Below are positions 54,089 through 64,000 of a DNA stretch of 64,000 bases, piece by piece. This DNA comes from Auanema rhodensis (lineage: Eukaryota > Nematoda > Chromadorea > Rhabditida > Rhabditidae). Where the stretch lies: NCBI GenBank assembly GCA_964057225.1, contig OZ059895.1, positions 16,142,001 through 16,206,000 on the forward strand, read 5' to 3'. Within the stretch, counting starts at the first letter, position 1; each line of letters starts with the position of its first letter. Both the position numbers and the translations under genes were made by a program. The notes beneath the pieces are model-generated. The model was given only the letters and a program-made list of their open reading frames with translations. It was not told the DNA's origin and made no database searches.

Positions 54089-54707
54089 CCAATCCAAAAA
54101 AAATTTGAATATAATCATTAAAAATGAAAAATAGTTCACGCGTATCACGTGTGTCACGTGTTTCACGTAACACGTGTACACACGTATGCGACGGAAACAT
54201 TCCTTATATTCAAATATTTGAACATGAAGAAAAAGAAAAAAATGCAATATTGATACAGATTAATTAAATATTATTTTATTAAAAATGTATTTTTTTGACA
54301 AATGAAATGTAGTACAAGGTGATGCTTCTGCATTTACTACTTAGAACTGAAAATCTTTTTTTTTTCGTAAAAGTACAAACAATAATTTTTTTTTGTTTTG
54401 TTTTGTTTCTGTTTTTGTTTATTTTTGAATAAATTTTTTTCACTTCGCTTTTTCAAGTTTAAACATTTTATTGTTAACGACAGTACAGAAGCAATATATA
54501 AAGCTTTTTAAGATTTTTCAAACAGTCAAAATATTTTTTGTATTTAAAATTGATTATTTTTGTTTAATTAAGTTTAACTTATCGATTATTATGCTACAAT
54601 TACACAGAACTCTGATATAACATCAAGAAACATGTGTAGCTGAATTTCCATATTTTGTTGTCTCCTGTTAATGAATATGACTGCTTTTCATCTCAGTGGC
54701 ATTGATC
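54089..54707. other. Spacer between convergent Srt genes A and B
   Basis: AT-rich, no gene. Holds both 3' UTRs and a cluster of CACGTG motifs at 54146-54176. Confidence 0.65.
54146..54176. promoter_or_regulatory. Cluster of three CACGTG E-boxes
   Basis: Perfect palindromic CACGTG at 54146-54151, 54155-54160 and 54171-54176, with a related TTTCACGTAA between them. It lies only 58 bases after the stop of gene A. Such sites are bound by bHLH factors; activity here is untested, and it could be a small repeat. Confidence 0.4.
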
Positions 54708-55893
54708 TTAGACGGATGAATTGACCTTTCTCGTAAATATGTTTGAATACGTTTCAAGATTTTTAAAAATCTTAATTGTTCCTTGACGCACTGATCGATT
54801 AAGAATTAAATATATATAAGGGGGAAGACCTGAAGCAGATAAAGACATCTATTACATCTTCGAAATATATATGAATACCTGTACAGAGTTGATATAGGAA
54901 TCCAGCACTTTTCATAAAGATTGGTGGACATTGGAAGAAAAATATGATAAGATATTGCAAAGCTGCTATATTGCATAGACTTACTATAGCTAAACATTGG
55001 AAACAAAGCTGAAATTAGTTAAATACAGTACAGTAAGATTACGGATATAAGAGGTACCGTAGCTTGACGACGTCGATGTATAACTGAGCCAAACCTATCT
55101 CGTAATCGTTTAGTTAGATTGAAGCAAAGAAAAATGCTTAAAATGCTGTTAAATGTAACAACAATAGTATTATTAAACACGAGTAGAGGACTAATATACT
55201 GAAAATTAGTCAATAAAGTTTATTATTATACGATAAAGCACGAACGTGAGCGGTTGCATTTTCATAAATTAGTGGATCCCAAACAGCTAATCCAATTTTG
55301 GCATTCAACAACATGGATGGCTCAAAGAAAAAATAGTACAGACCACAGAATAAGGGGAAAAGCATTATGCAAGGCGTATATTTTCCATTAAAAACTTTCA
55401 TTAACAACGTATTTCTGGAAGATGTTTCTGATTATCTCAGACAAAGCTGATACGAATAAATCCTTACTGAGTACTATTCAACTCAACTAATCGATTAAGG
55501 ATTAGAATTGAAGATAGAAGTGAGCCTGTTACCCAAAAACCTGGAAAATTAATGTTTTGAAGCGTATAATGAGAAACATGTTAAAGCATATATTTATTAT
55601 AAAACTTTTTAACCTACATGCTCCTAGTGATCCATTAATGTAAATACTATTTGGAGCATCACAAAAGGTCGTACCGTAATAGTAAATAATTCCTTAAAAT
55701 CCAATTCGTGAAACTTTGATAAAGTTAAAAAGTGAAACATACCGAATACAAGACCGTTACACACTGTTTCAATCATATCACAAATAGACATCACAATCAT
55801 TATTTTATATGCCGGATATATGAAGATTGTTTGTTCAAACATTACTTTTACGCAAAAAATGAAAATTATCTGCAAATAGTAGTGTCTCCTAAC

Positions 55894-55941
<48 letters not shown>

Positions 55942-56147
55942 GTTAGTATAGCTTACCTCAGTTATAAAAGAAAGAGAAGCACATAATGCTCCATATATTG
56001 GATCAGGCTCAGTGATCGCATACTTTACAAGTTCCGGAGTTCGAGCACTTAAAAAAGGAAAAGTTTTTGAATCATAAAGATATGACTAAACCTGCAATTA
56101 TATAATGGATCATCAACTATATTGCCATATCTGATTAATCGTTGCAT
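54708..56147 (-). CDS. Serpentine chemoreceptor, class T (Srt), gene B
   Basis: Nine exons (56092-56147, 55957-56047, 55743-55869, 55618-55692, 55468-55540, 55246-55414, 55058-55198, 54879-55008, 54708-54829) give 327 residues. The first eight exons have exactly the lengths of those in gene A. It opens MQRLIRYGNIVDDPLYNC, keeps YPAYKIMIVMSICDM, TTFCDAP, LLSSILILNRLVEL, KYTPCIMLFPLFCGLYYFF, RRRQAT and PPYIYLILNRSVRQG. Convergent to gene A. A GA microsatellite sits in intron 2. The C terminus is shorter than in A; the stop at 54708 is the first in frame, and a further splice cannot be excluded. Confidence 0.88.
55899..55938. repeat. GA microsatellite in an Srt intron
   Basis: Pure GA tract inside intron 2 of gene B. 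It lengthens an otherwise short intron. Confidence 0.9.
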
Positions 56148-57360
56148 TTCGTTTTTTCAACTTAAATTCAAATGAAAACCAAAAAAAAAAAGAAAGAAAA
56201 GAAAATTTCTTCAAAGCATTTTGAGAGCAAAACAATGAAAATGAAATCAAAATCAAAGAATAAGGAATGAGCAGCTACCCGAAGTAATATGAATGAATAT
56301 AATAGTGTTAACATGGGCTTTGAGTACGAACAAGCGCCTCATGAGCATAATTAAGATATAGAAACATATGATATAAGAATATTTAAGTTAAAAGTAGAAT
56401 TAATTTACTATTAAAATATAATTATAGATATTTATAATTAAATAATTGCAACAACAACATATCACACATGTTGACACTGGTAAGAGCTATTCAATGACGA
56501 TGTTGGTGGATTACTTTGATAGATGAAAGGCAGAAGCTGGTTTGTTGGAAGAGCAGCAACAACTGTACATGTATTTCCATGATTAATAAGCCTATTGAGT
56601 TTGTTGTTTAGACAAATGTTTCGCCTCATTATATTGTTATAATAAAATATTTTTGATTATATAAGAAAAACATTCGTTATAGTTATGATTTTTTATTATT
56701 TAATTATAAATTTCTTTTATTTTATTAATAAAAATACTTCCATTTTTAGTTTTCATGTATATTTCATTTAAGTTTGTGATTTATCAGCATCGTGATCAGT
56801 AAAGATGCAGCATTAGCCTAAGATACTGGAGCTATAAGTAGACGTCGTTGATCTGCCTCAACTTAAGTATTTCTTCGAAACAATTAGTTCAAATACCGAT
56901 GAAACAAAGTGTACAAGAAAGAAATCCAATTTAAAAGTATTCTGTTCTTCAAAATCACAATACGTCTACGTATACTGAGCATATTTTGCTAGGCGTATTG
57001 CTCAAAGATTAAAAATTTTGAAAATACATCGAACTTTTATAGATAATAATGCAATTTTAAGTTTTCGTCCAATTACAATATCATTAGAGATGAAGCTTAT
57101 ACGAGTGCTGAAGATAGAGCTTCATGGTTTGCATTGATTGAACTTTTGATTTGATCTTTCCGGATTTTAATATTCGAGAGTTGACTTGCTAGCATGACTT
57201 TGGAAGCTTGACTCTGCAAGCTTGACAAGATTTTCGAAGACTATCTGTAATTTATGTAAGTTTATTGAACGAGTGGAATGTACTAGGAGTATATTTATAG
57301 ATGACAAATGTAAAAATAACATGAAAAACCTAAAGAGATATCAAGGGAATTGAAGTAAAA
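56148..57360. other. AT-rich spacer upstream of gene B
   Basis: No gene or recognised repeat is seen. The region should carry the gene B promoter. Scattered poly-A/T and short direct repeats of AGCTTGAC near 57189-57225. Confidence 0.55.
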
Positions 57361-58209
57361 CAGGTGATATATAGTCTGGTATAGTGCTCACAGCAATTCT
57401 TCTCATAAGAAGTAGAGAATTAAAGGAAAATATGAAATCATATGTTAATGCTGTTATGACTTCATAGCGACTTACAGTAGCTTGACGTCGTAGGTCAAAC
57501 ACTGAGCTGCAACTTTCACGTACACTTCTATATATGTATCCAAGAATACTTGAGCTGTTATATTTTCATATATAAGATTATCCCAAATGATTAATCGACT
57601 ATTGAGATCAAGAAAGTGTGAGTAATTCAAAAAATAAAGGTTTTCGTATGATTATGTTCTGATGTTGTGGTATTTGCCATTCAGAATTTTCATCAACCAC
57701 TTATTACGTTGGTTTATAATTCTTTGAAGAATTTGGTAGATGCCAAACAGGATAATGCTGTGCTACAAGATTACTGATTCTGCTTCAATTTAAACAACCT
57801 TCTTGCTATCCAAATTAATTTAGTAAGAAAGTGACATCTGATGATTTGAGAAGCATAATCATACACTTCAAGAGAGACTTTCATAACTCTTACTTCCACT
57901 CAAGTAGTCCAATGGTTTAGGTAGTATCAGAAGCAGAATAGTACCAGCCTAATAGACAAAACCTTAAATGCTTAGAACTGAACGAAACAACCATCCATCA
58001 AGGCTTGTTCATATCAAATACCCAGCAAATACAAATTACCCCGTTCATATCAAAGAGAAGTAAAAGGTTTTTCTTGCTTTTTCAAGACTTCAAGCATTGT
58101 ACAAAAGGTTAAATGGTTGAAGCATCATGAAAATGCCTAATAGTTGTCACTACCTGCAGTTGTACATCAGATCATTCACTATGCTTTCATATCGCATAAC
58201 GCGCTCCAT
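57361..58209 (-). pseudogene. Broken class T serpentine receptor gene (D)
   Basis: Minus-strand remains of a fourth Srt gene. Exon 1 is intact at 58154-58209 (MERVMRYESIVNDLMYNC, same 56-nt length, donor GTAGTG). Exons 2-5 are lost or unrecognisable apart from a GGTTTTGTCTATT fragment like the end of exon 3. Exon 6 survives as two pieces: NKWLMKILNGKY near 57660-57715 and IWDNLIYENITAQ near 57545-57590. Exon 7 is cut down to its end (LRRQAT, near 57480-57500). The intron start runs directly into exon 8 sequence (TALTYDFIFSF, near 57425-57455) by a deletion of the splice acceptor. The exon 8 stretch is closest to gene A. Confidence 0.8.
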
Positions 58210-59823
58210 TGCGAGCTTTTTGAAAATTGTGCTCCGTTAGCTTCCACGATTTGTAACATTTTAAGTTATTTATAGCAAAGAGTTGCAAAGATCAAAAAAA
58301 TAAAAACTAATAGAATATACTATGAAAATTATTTTAAATAAGATTAAAATAATAAAATAGTGATATCAGTCAACATATAGTAGAATTCCAATGGGTTTAT
58401 GAAACTAAGAAAAATTCTGATATATAGATGAAGTGCTCATATCTACACATAAGCTTTATATTTTTTCAATGAAGAATAATTTGGTGATATTGATAACATT
58501 GGTGTTATTGATCATTAAATTCAAGTTTACAAGCATGTTTTATCATAATTAATGCTTGTTATATCTTTAACTTGATCATTAGAATATCATGAAAATAGGA
58601 TGAACTTTTCAACAAGCCTCAATAATAAGTTGAAGAAGTATGCATAGTTTGGGAGGTCACATCAAATTTCAGAAATAATTCTGATTAATTCATTCTATTT
58701 ATAATTAATTAATAAAGAAATTCTTGAAAATAATGTTTTCACGCCAGGCTTCTGACGAAATATTACATATATATTACATACTTTGTATTAGTATTCTTAA
58801 ACCAATTGTACCTTTTTTTCAATGGAATAAAAAATAATAATAGAATAAGCATGTGCAACAAAATATCAAAGTATCAGTGTTATATATACTCAAACATCAG
58901 TGTTATATATACTCAAAGTTGAAGAATGGATGGCTTTGCAAGCTACAGCTGATTTCGCCTAACTTATTCAACGAGTACTTCGTGTTTTGCACATACATAC
59001 ATATTTCTTATATGATTGTTCATATAAAATATAAATATTTAGTGGTACTAACTTAGAAAAACGATTTTTATTTCATTAGTTCGAACTTCGTTTGTATTAT
59101 AATATCATTGCATTCAACATTTTAAGAATTTTTTATCATATTATTATTATTATTATGAAGGAAGTTGGTTTGTACTTTTAAGTTCGATTTCTATAATCAA
59201 AAATTTCTCTTTAACACACGTAAAATAATAATTATAATTAATATAAGTAATATTAACAGCTTTTAAAATTATATAAGTAGTGCTTAAAAGCACATTTTCA
59301 TTAAAACGTCTTGACTCTTCTTTTGCTTTCAAGTTGTATAATGAATATTATAATTGAATAATAATGCTAATAATATTTATTATAATATATATAGAAACTT
59401 ATAATGAAAATGTATAATATAAAACTAAATTTTATACTTATGATTCTAATTATATTGTGTAGTTTATCAACTAATTGCTATTAAAGATGTGCATTTGAAT
59501 ATAATATATGGAAATACGTAATAGTAATAAACGTGATAATTAAGAAAATCACCTAGACTTGTTGTAGTTGTGATAACATTTCTTTCAACCTTTGGAAGAC
59601 AAAATCATGAATTCCTATTTATACATATAATATATTTCAAATAATATATTAAAAAATATTTGTAAACGTCAAACTATTCTTATAATTGCTATGACGATGT
59701 GAATAAGCTTAGATGACAGTCAGAATGATCTTCAGGCCACTGGTGTAACATTATCACTTGGTACAATAGTACTTAATTTTGATGTAACTTTAAGACTTTT
59801 GGGTTGGAGATTTGGAGTATTTG
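58210..59823. other. AT-rich spacer
   Basis: No gene is seen. Contains a tandem duplication of a 23-base unit (CATCAGTGTTATATATACTC core) at about 58871-58916 and long AT-only stretches near 59220-59480. Confidence 0.55.
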
Positions 59824-61329
59824 TTACCGTTTTTGAATCTTAATAGCAATATTGGAATGCATACATATTGGTTCACAAATTTTACTAAATATAGAAGGTT
59901 TATACTTATATGCCATCTTGAAAACTCCTTGACGAATAGATCGATTCAGACATATGTAGATATATGGTGGTAAACCTGAAAGCAGGTTGTAAAATGCTTG
60001 TAAGAAGTAAGAAGCGCATTACTTGTACAGATTTGATGTGATATGCCAGCCATTCTTCTCAAAAATGGTGGACAATCAAAGATAAAAGTGCAATCATATA
60101 GTATAGATCCTATATTACTTAACGTAACCAAAGTTAAGCATTGAACAAAAAGCTGAAAAGATGGCAAAGATGATGATGGCTAATGGTGATTGATGGCATC
60201 ATGCATCACAATGTACCGTAGCTTGACGTCGCCTATCCATAGCTGAACCAAAGTTTTCGCTTAAGCTTTTGGATATGTTAAAGCATAAAACAACGCTCAA
60301 TAACAGATTCAATGATACAACAACAGTATTATTGATTATAAGTACGAGCATGAAGTACTGAAATGAATGAGATTAATGTTAATGAAAAGTGATGTCGACT
60401 TGTAGTGAAGCATTTTCATAAATTAACGGATCCCACATGGCTGAACCACTTTTTGGATCATATGCTAATCCAGGTTCATGAATCAAGCTGTATATTCCAA
60501 CAGATATTGGAAAAAGCATAGTAAGTGAAGTATAATTACCATTAAAGATATGAACTAAATACTTGTTTCTAAAGTTTCATAATGATTAATTCATAAAAGT
60601 TGAAGATCAGAAAGATTAAAGAAGAAAAAACAAGATGGGGAAGAGAACTAAAGAGTTCTTACTTAGCAGAATTGATTTCCACCAAACGGTTTATGATAAG
60701 AAGCGTAGATAGAAGTGAACCTGTTATCCAGACACCTGAAGGATGAAGCTTAGATTGATTAAGTAGAAAGGAATAGCATTACTTGAGCCAATTGATCCGG
60801 TTATGTATACAAAGTTAGGAGCATCGCAGAAAGTTAAACCATAATAATGAGAAATTCCTTCAAAAGTTAGAAGACAAATGACAAAATTGAATAGAAAATA
60901 CCATAGACAAAACCATTATAAGCAGTTCCACACATATCACATATGGATAATACAACCATAATCTTGTAGGCTGGATAGACAAAGTTGGAAGGTTCTAGCA
61001 TAACTTTCACACAGAGAATGAACAGAATCTATAATTTAAACGATTAGTTTTAATGACAACGAACAAGATGAATTTCAGAAGTACTTCATTGATAACACCC
61101 AGAGTGAAGCATGCAATACCATATCCTGGCTCAGGCTCAGTATAAACTTTTGCCGTTATTTCCGGAGAACGAGCACTTAAACATAACTTCTTATCAAGTA
61201 ATTAATAAGAAACAGTTGAGCAAATAGATTCAGAAAAGTTGGTAAAGATAGAAAAAAAGATAAATGGCCAAACCTGCAATTGTAAAGCGGATCATTAGTG
61301 ATAGTTCCATACTTCATTAGGCGTTGCAT
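59824..61329 (-). CDS. Serpentine chemoreceptor, class T (Srt), gene C
   Basis: Nine exons (61274-61329, 61085-61175, 60902-61028, 60783-60857, 60663-60735, 60400-60568, 60217-60357, 60023-60152, 59824-59975) give 337 residues. Exons 1-8 match genes A and B in length to the base. It opens MQRLMKYGTITNDPLYNCSA, with ILFILCVKVMLEPSNFVYP, SICDMCGTAYNG, LTFCDAPNFVYI, LLSTLLIINRLVE, RRRQAT and PPYIYICLNRSIRQGVF. The exon 8 donor reads ACAA|GT instead of ACAG|GT, changing a Gly to Ser but keeping the frame. Seven-helix receptor, function inferred from family only. A TTTTAG acceptor lies 3 bases before the start codon. Confidence 0.88.
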
Positions 61330-62130
61330 TCCCTAAAATTATTTTTGAAATATAAACAAAATACTTAAAATTTGAAAAGAAAATATTATGAAAATATATT
61401 TGAACTATAAAATATTTCAAATGGATGGGATATATGGGTGGGCAGCGAATACAAATACATGTCTCCTGGAATTGTGTGTAACAAGTGCAAATATGAAACA
61501 AAACTGAAGATTATGATATTCAAAAAAATATGGAAAATTCAGAAAATCAGATTGAATTTTTAGAAAACAGAGCTGAATTATACATAAAGATCATCGCAAC
61601 GCATATACAGATGTATTAACATCACACAGTGCTTCTTACCAGCTTAGATTTTGCTTCTTCAACGTTGTTGTGAATGAACAAAGACTAACATAGCAGATAT
61701 TACTGCTAATTTGAAATCTTAAAAAAGGTACTGAAATGTATTCGCACACCAATTGTGAATTTGGAAAAACGTACGTAAAACTTGACTTCAAATCGCTATA
61801 TATTCTATTTTCAGGACTAAATTGGTCATCTCATATAGTGAATGTATTCGAAATCACTTCTACAAACTCTTCTACATGATATATGCAAATTAGGTTTCAC
61901 GTAGGCTTATCATCCATATCTCTACCAGATCGTTGATCAACGACTCAATTTGTATTATAGTTATCATCAACTTACAGAATATATCTAACGTTGAGAACTA
62001 TTTGTTCTTATGCACACGTCACATAACATTTTATTTATACAAATATATTAATATAATATTGTCTATGACCTCATTCACGGATATTCATAACTATACTACC
62101 GAAAAGAAAAATTGTAGTATAGAAGTAAGT
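61330..62130. other. Spacer before the inverted U1/tRNA array
   Basis: AT-rich, no gene seen. It should include the promoter of gene C. Confidence 0.6.
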
Positions 62131-62262
62131 TTATAACATGAAGAACAACCGGTCAAGTGCTATTGTTATTCAAAAATGAAGTGTGCGTGTGGATGTACGT
62201 GGATCTCACGTGAAACTCTCTAGATATTCTAATGACGAAGCATGAAATTTATACTTCAGATT

Positions 62263-62426
62263 GTAAGGGACGCGCGAACGCATCCCCAAACGCAAAAATT
62301 TAGCTGTTGGCGAATCTCAACTCGAGATTGCCATACAGGTCAGCCCAATCGAAAAGTGCAATGATCAGGCCTCTTCGTAGAGAGCCCGCCTTGATGATCG
62401 CGGGCAGCTCCCAGCCAGGTAAGTTT
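62263..62426 (-). ncRNA. U1: U1 spliceosomal snRNA, copy 3 (inverted array)
   Basis: Reverse complement of the 164-nt U1 sequence, with the same 5' end, Sm site and 3' hairpin. Upstream block at 62427-62483, and tRNA-Ser 96 bases beyond the 5' end. The conserved 3' spacer extends left to about 62130, where cassette similarity ends, mirroring the right end of the plus-strand array. Confidence 0.95.
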
Positions 62427-62483
62427 AATGGTCAACTCAATGAGTCTAACAGGCCATACCTTGTTTGGTATCTCATATGGGTT
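62427..62483 (-). promoter_or_regulatory. Candidate U1 promoter block, inverted copy
   Basis: Near-identical to the 57-base block before the plus-strand U1 copies. Equivalent blocks precede copies 4 and 5 at 63160-63216 and 63741-63797. Confidence 0.5.
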
Positions 62484-62522
62484 TCACTTTCTTAAAATTC
62501 TTGAAAATTAAAGAAAAATATT

Positions 62523-62604
62523 CGATCAGGATGAGATTCGAACTCACGCGGGGAAACCCCAATGGATTAGCAGTCCATCGCCTTAACCACTCGGCCACCT
62601 GATC
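62523..62604 (-). tRNA. tRNA-Ser (GCT), inverted array
   Basis: Same 82-nt sequence as at 50375-50456, including the GCT anticodon and long variable arm. Poly-T follows on the minus strand. Confidence 0.95.
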
Positions 62605-62684
62605 ACACAATGTACACTTTTGCTGATAATTTAGCCTCAGGGCATTACAGGGAAGAGAAAAAAATTGATATGGAGCAAAAGATT

Positions 62685-62756
62685 CTCCCCGGCCGGGAAT
62701 TGAACCCGGGTCTCGCATGTGACAGACGCGGATACTCACCACTATACTACCGAGGA
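62685..62756 (-). tRNA. tRNA-Asp (GTC), inverted array
   Basis: Same 72-nt sequence as at 50223-50294. The 80-base gap to tRNA-Ser is kept exactly. Confidence 0.95.
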
Positions 62757-62995
62757 CATGTAATCATTCTATTGTAGAATACGGAAGTTTTGAACCCAAT
62801 CTTCTCCTTGAGCTTCAATGATCACAATTTCCTGAAAAGAAAAATTGTAGTATAGAAGTAAGTTTATAACATGAAGAACAACCGGTCAAGTGCTATTATA
62901 ATTCAAAAATGGAGTGAGCATGTGGATGTACGTGGATCTCACGTGAAACTCTCAAGATATTCTAATCACCAAACATGAAATTTATACTTCAGATT

Positions 62996-63159
62996 GTAAG
63001 GGACGCGCGAACGCATCCCCAAACGCAAAAATTTAGCTGTTGGCGAATCTCAACTCGAGATTGCCATACAGGTCAGCCCAATCGAAAAGTGCAATGATCA
63101 GGCCTCTTCGTAGAGAGCCCGCCTTGATGATCGCGGGCAGCTCCCAGCCAGGTAAGTTT
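62996..63159 (-). ncRNA. U1: U1 spliceosomal snRNA, copy 4 (inverted array)
   Basis: 164-nt U1 with its 5' end 733 bases from that of copy 3, the same period as the plus-strand array. The cassette upstream of this copy is damaged: the normal tRNA pair is missing. Confidence 0.95.
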
Positions 63160-63216
63160 AATGGTCAACTCAATGAGTCTAACAGGCCATACCTTGTTTG
63201 GTATCTCATATGGGTT

Positions 63217-63420
63217 TCACTTTATTCAATTTCTGAATCTTGAGGAAAACATTCGAAAAGGCGTAGATGGCAACTGAGATCAGGAAATCTCAGTGATATT
63301 GAAAAGCTTACCGTTCACTATTCAGCCACCTGATCACACAATGAACAGATTTATTCAGAATTAACCCTCAGGGCATTGTCACGTCTCCCTAAGCTTCAAT
63401 GATCACAATTTCCTGAAAAG
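63217..63420 (-). pseudogene. Damaged tRNA part of a cassette (tRNA-Ser relic, tRNA-Asp deleted)
   Basis: Where the tRNA pair should lie there is only a diverged piece matching the 5' end of tRNA-Ser (CAGCCACCTGATCACACAAT on plus, about 63323-63342). It is followed by a diverged ACCCTCAGGGCATTG spacer. That spacer joins directly to the TTCAATGATCACAATTTCCT sequence normally found beyond tRNA-Asp. The cassette is 152 bases shorter than the others (581 versus 733). Neither tRNA could be made from it. Confidence 0.85.
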
Positions 63421-63576
63421 AAAAATTGTAGTATAGAAGTAAGTTTATAACATGAAGAACAACCGGTCAAGTGCTATTATTATTCAAAAATGAAGTGAGC
63501 GTGTGGATGTACGTGGATCTCACGTGAAACTCTCTAGATATTCTAATGACGAAGCATGAAATTTATACTTCAGATT

Positions 63577-63740
63577 GTAAGGGACGCGCGAACGCATCCC
63601 CAAACGCAAAAATTTAGCTGTTGGCGAATCTCAACTCGAGATTGCCATACAGGTCAGCCCAATCGAAAAGTGCAATGATCAGGCCTCTTCGTAGAGAGCC
63701 CGCCTTGATGATCGCGGGCAGCTCCCAGCCAGGTAAGTTT
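63577..63740 (-). ncRNA. U1: U1 spliceosomal snRNA, copy 5 (inverted array)
   Basis: 164-nt U1 identical to the other copies, with normal upstream block and a normal tRNA-Ser 96 bases beyond its 5' end. Its own 3' spacer leads into the damaged tRNA segment. Confidence 0.95.
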
Positions 63741-63836
63741 AATGGTCAACTCAATGAGTCTAACAGGCCATACCTTGTTTGGTATCTCATATGGGTTTCA
63801 CTTTCTTAAAATTCTTGAAAATTAAAGAAAAATATT

Positions 63837-63918
63837 CGATCAGGATGAGATTCGAACTCACGCGGGGAAACCCCAATGGATTAGCAGTCCATCGCCTTAA
63901 CCACTCGGCCACCTGATC
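63837..63918 (-). tRNA. tRNA-Ser (GCT), second copy of the inverted array
   Basis: Same 82-nt gene as the other two. The sequence to the right continues exactly like the cassette up to the window edge. The last two bases (63999-64000, CT) are where a further tRNA-Asp would begin, so the array runs on beyond the window. Confidence 0.95.
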
Positions 63919-64000
63919 ACACAATGTACACTTTTGCTGATAATTTAGCCTCAGGGCATTACAGGGAAGAGAAAAAAATTGATATGGAGCAAAAGATTCT

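Noticed and set aside
62307-63809. Four nearly identical 62-68-codon open frames (MANLNSRLPYRSAQS...), also at 50484-50672 on minus
   Set aside because: They are exactly antisense to the U1 snRNA genes. Their identity reflects the conserved RNA, not a protein family.

Overview
The window reads as nuclear DNA of a nematode, most likely a chromadorean. It is AT-rich, with many-exon genes whose introns are mostly 41-60 nt GT...AG. It holds chemoreceptors of the nematode Srt serpentine class, C-type lectins, pyrimidine-rich AG acceptors sitting directly before start codons (as in spliced-leader trans-splicing), and U1 snRNA genes of Caenorhabditis-like sequence. I cannot fix the genus.

Layout. 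(1) 1-13,635: a gene-poor region full of GA/CT microsatellites, poly-G runs and low-complexity DNA, with only weak candidate exons. (2) 13,636-17,548, minus strand: an MTERF4-like mitochondrial protein downstream of the AP-1 clathrin adaptor mu subunit, in tandem and possibly an operon. (3) 17,937-32,542, plus strand: one very large gene, the nematode LPD-3/BLTP1 (KIAA1109, Tweek) bridge-like lipid transfer protein, which shares a 388-bp divergent promoter with the AP-1 mu gene. (4) 32,543-36,824: AT-rich intergenic DNA. (5) 36,825-41,087: a WDR47 (nemitin) homologue of 19 exons. (6) 41,927-49,684: two paralogous secreted double-C-type-lectin genes flanking an SLC17-type major facilitator transporter. 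(7) 49,763-50,870 and 62,130-64,000: two mirror-image arrays of a composite small-RNA cassette (U1 snRNA + tRNA-Asp(GTC) + tRNA-Ser(GCT)) with a 733-bp period. (8) Between the arrays, 52,539-61,329: three apparently intact Srt-class receptors and one broken copy.

The conserved housekeeping block (trafficking, lipid transfer, mitochondrial translation, neuronal microtubule-linked WDR47) occupies the centre. The right-hand 23 kb is a fast-evolving accessory segment (lectins, receptors, small-RNA cassettes) shaped by local duplication, inversion and probable gene conversion. The most unusual structure is the Pol II/Pol III composite cassette in inverted arrays around the receptor cluster. Exon coordinates were worked out by hand from splice signals and reading-frame continuity. 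For all genes except the LPD-3 homologue the summed exon lengths are exact multiples of three; the LPD-3 exons were not all enumerated.
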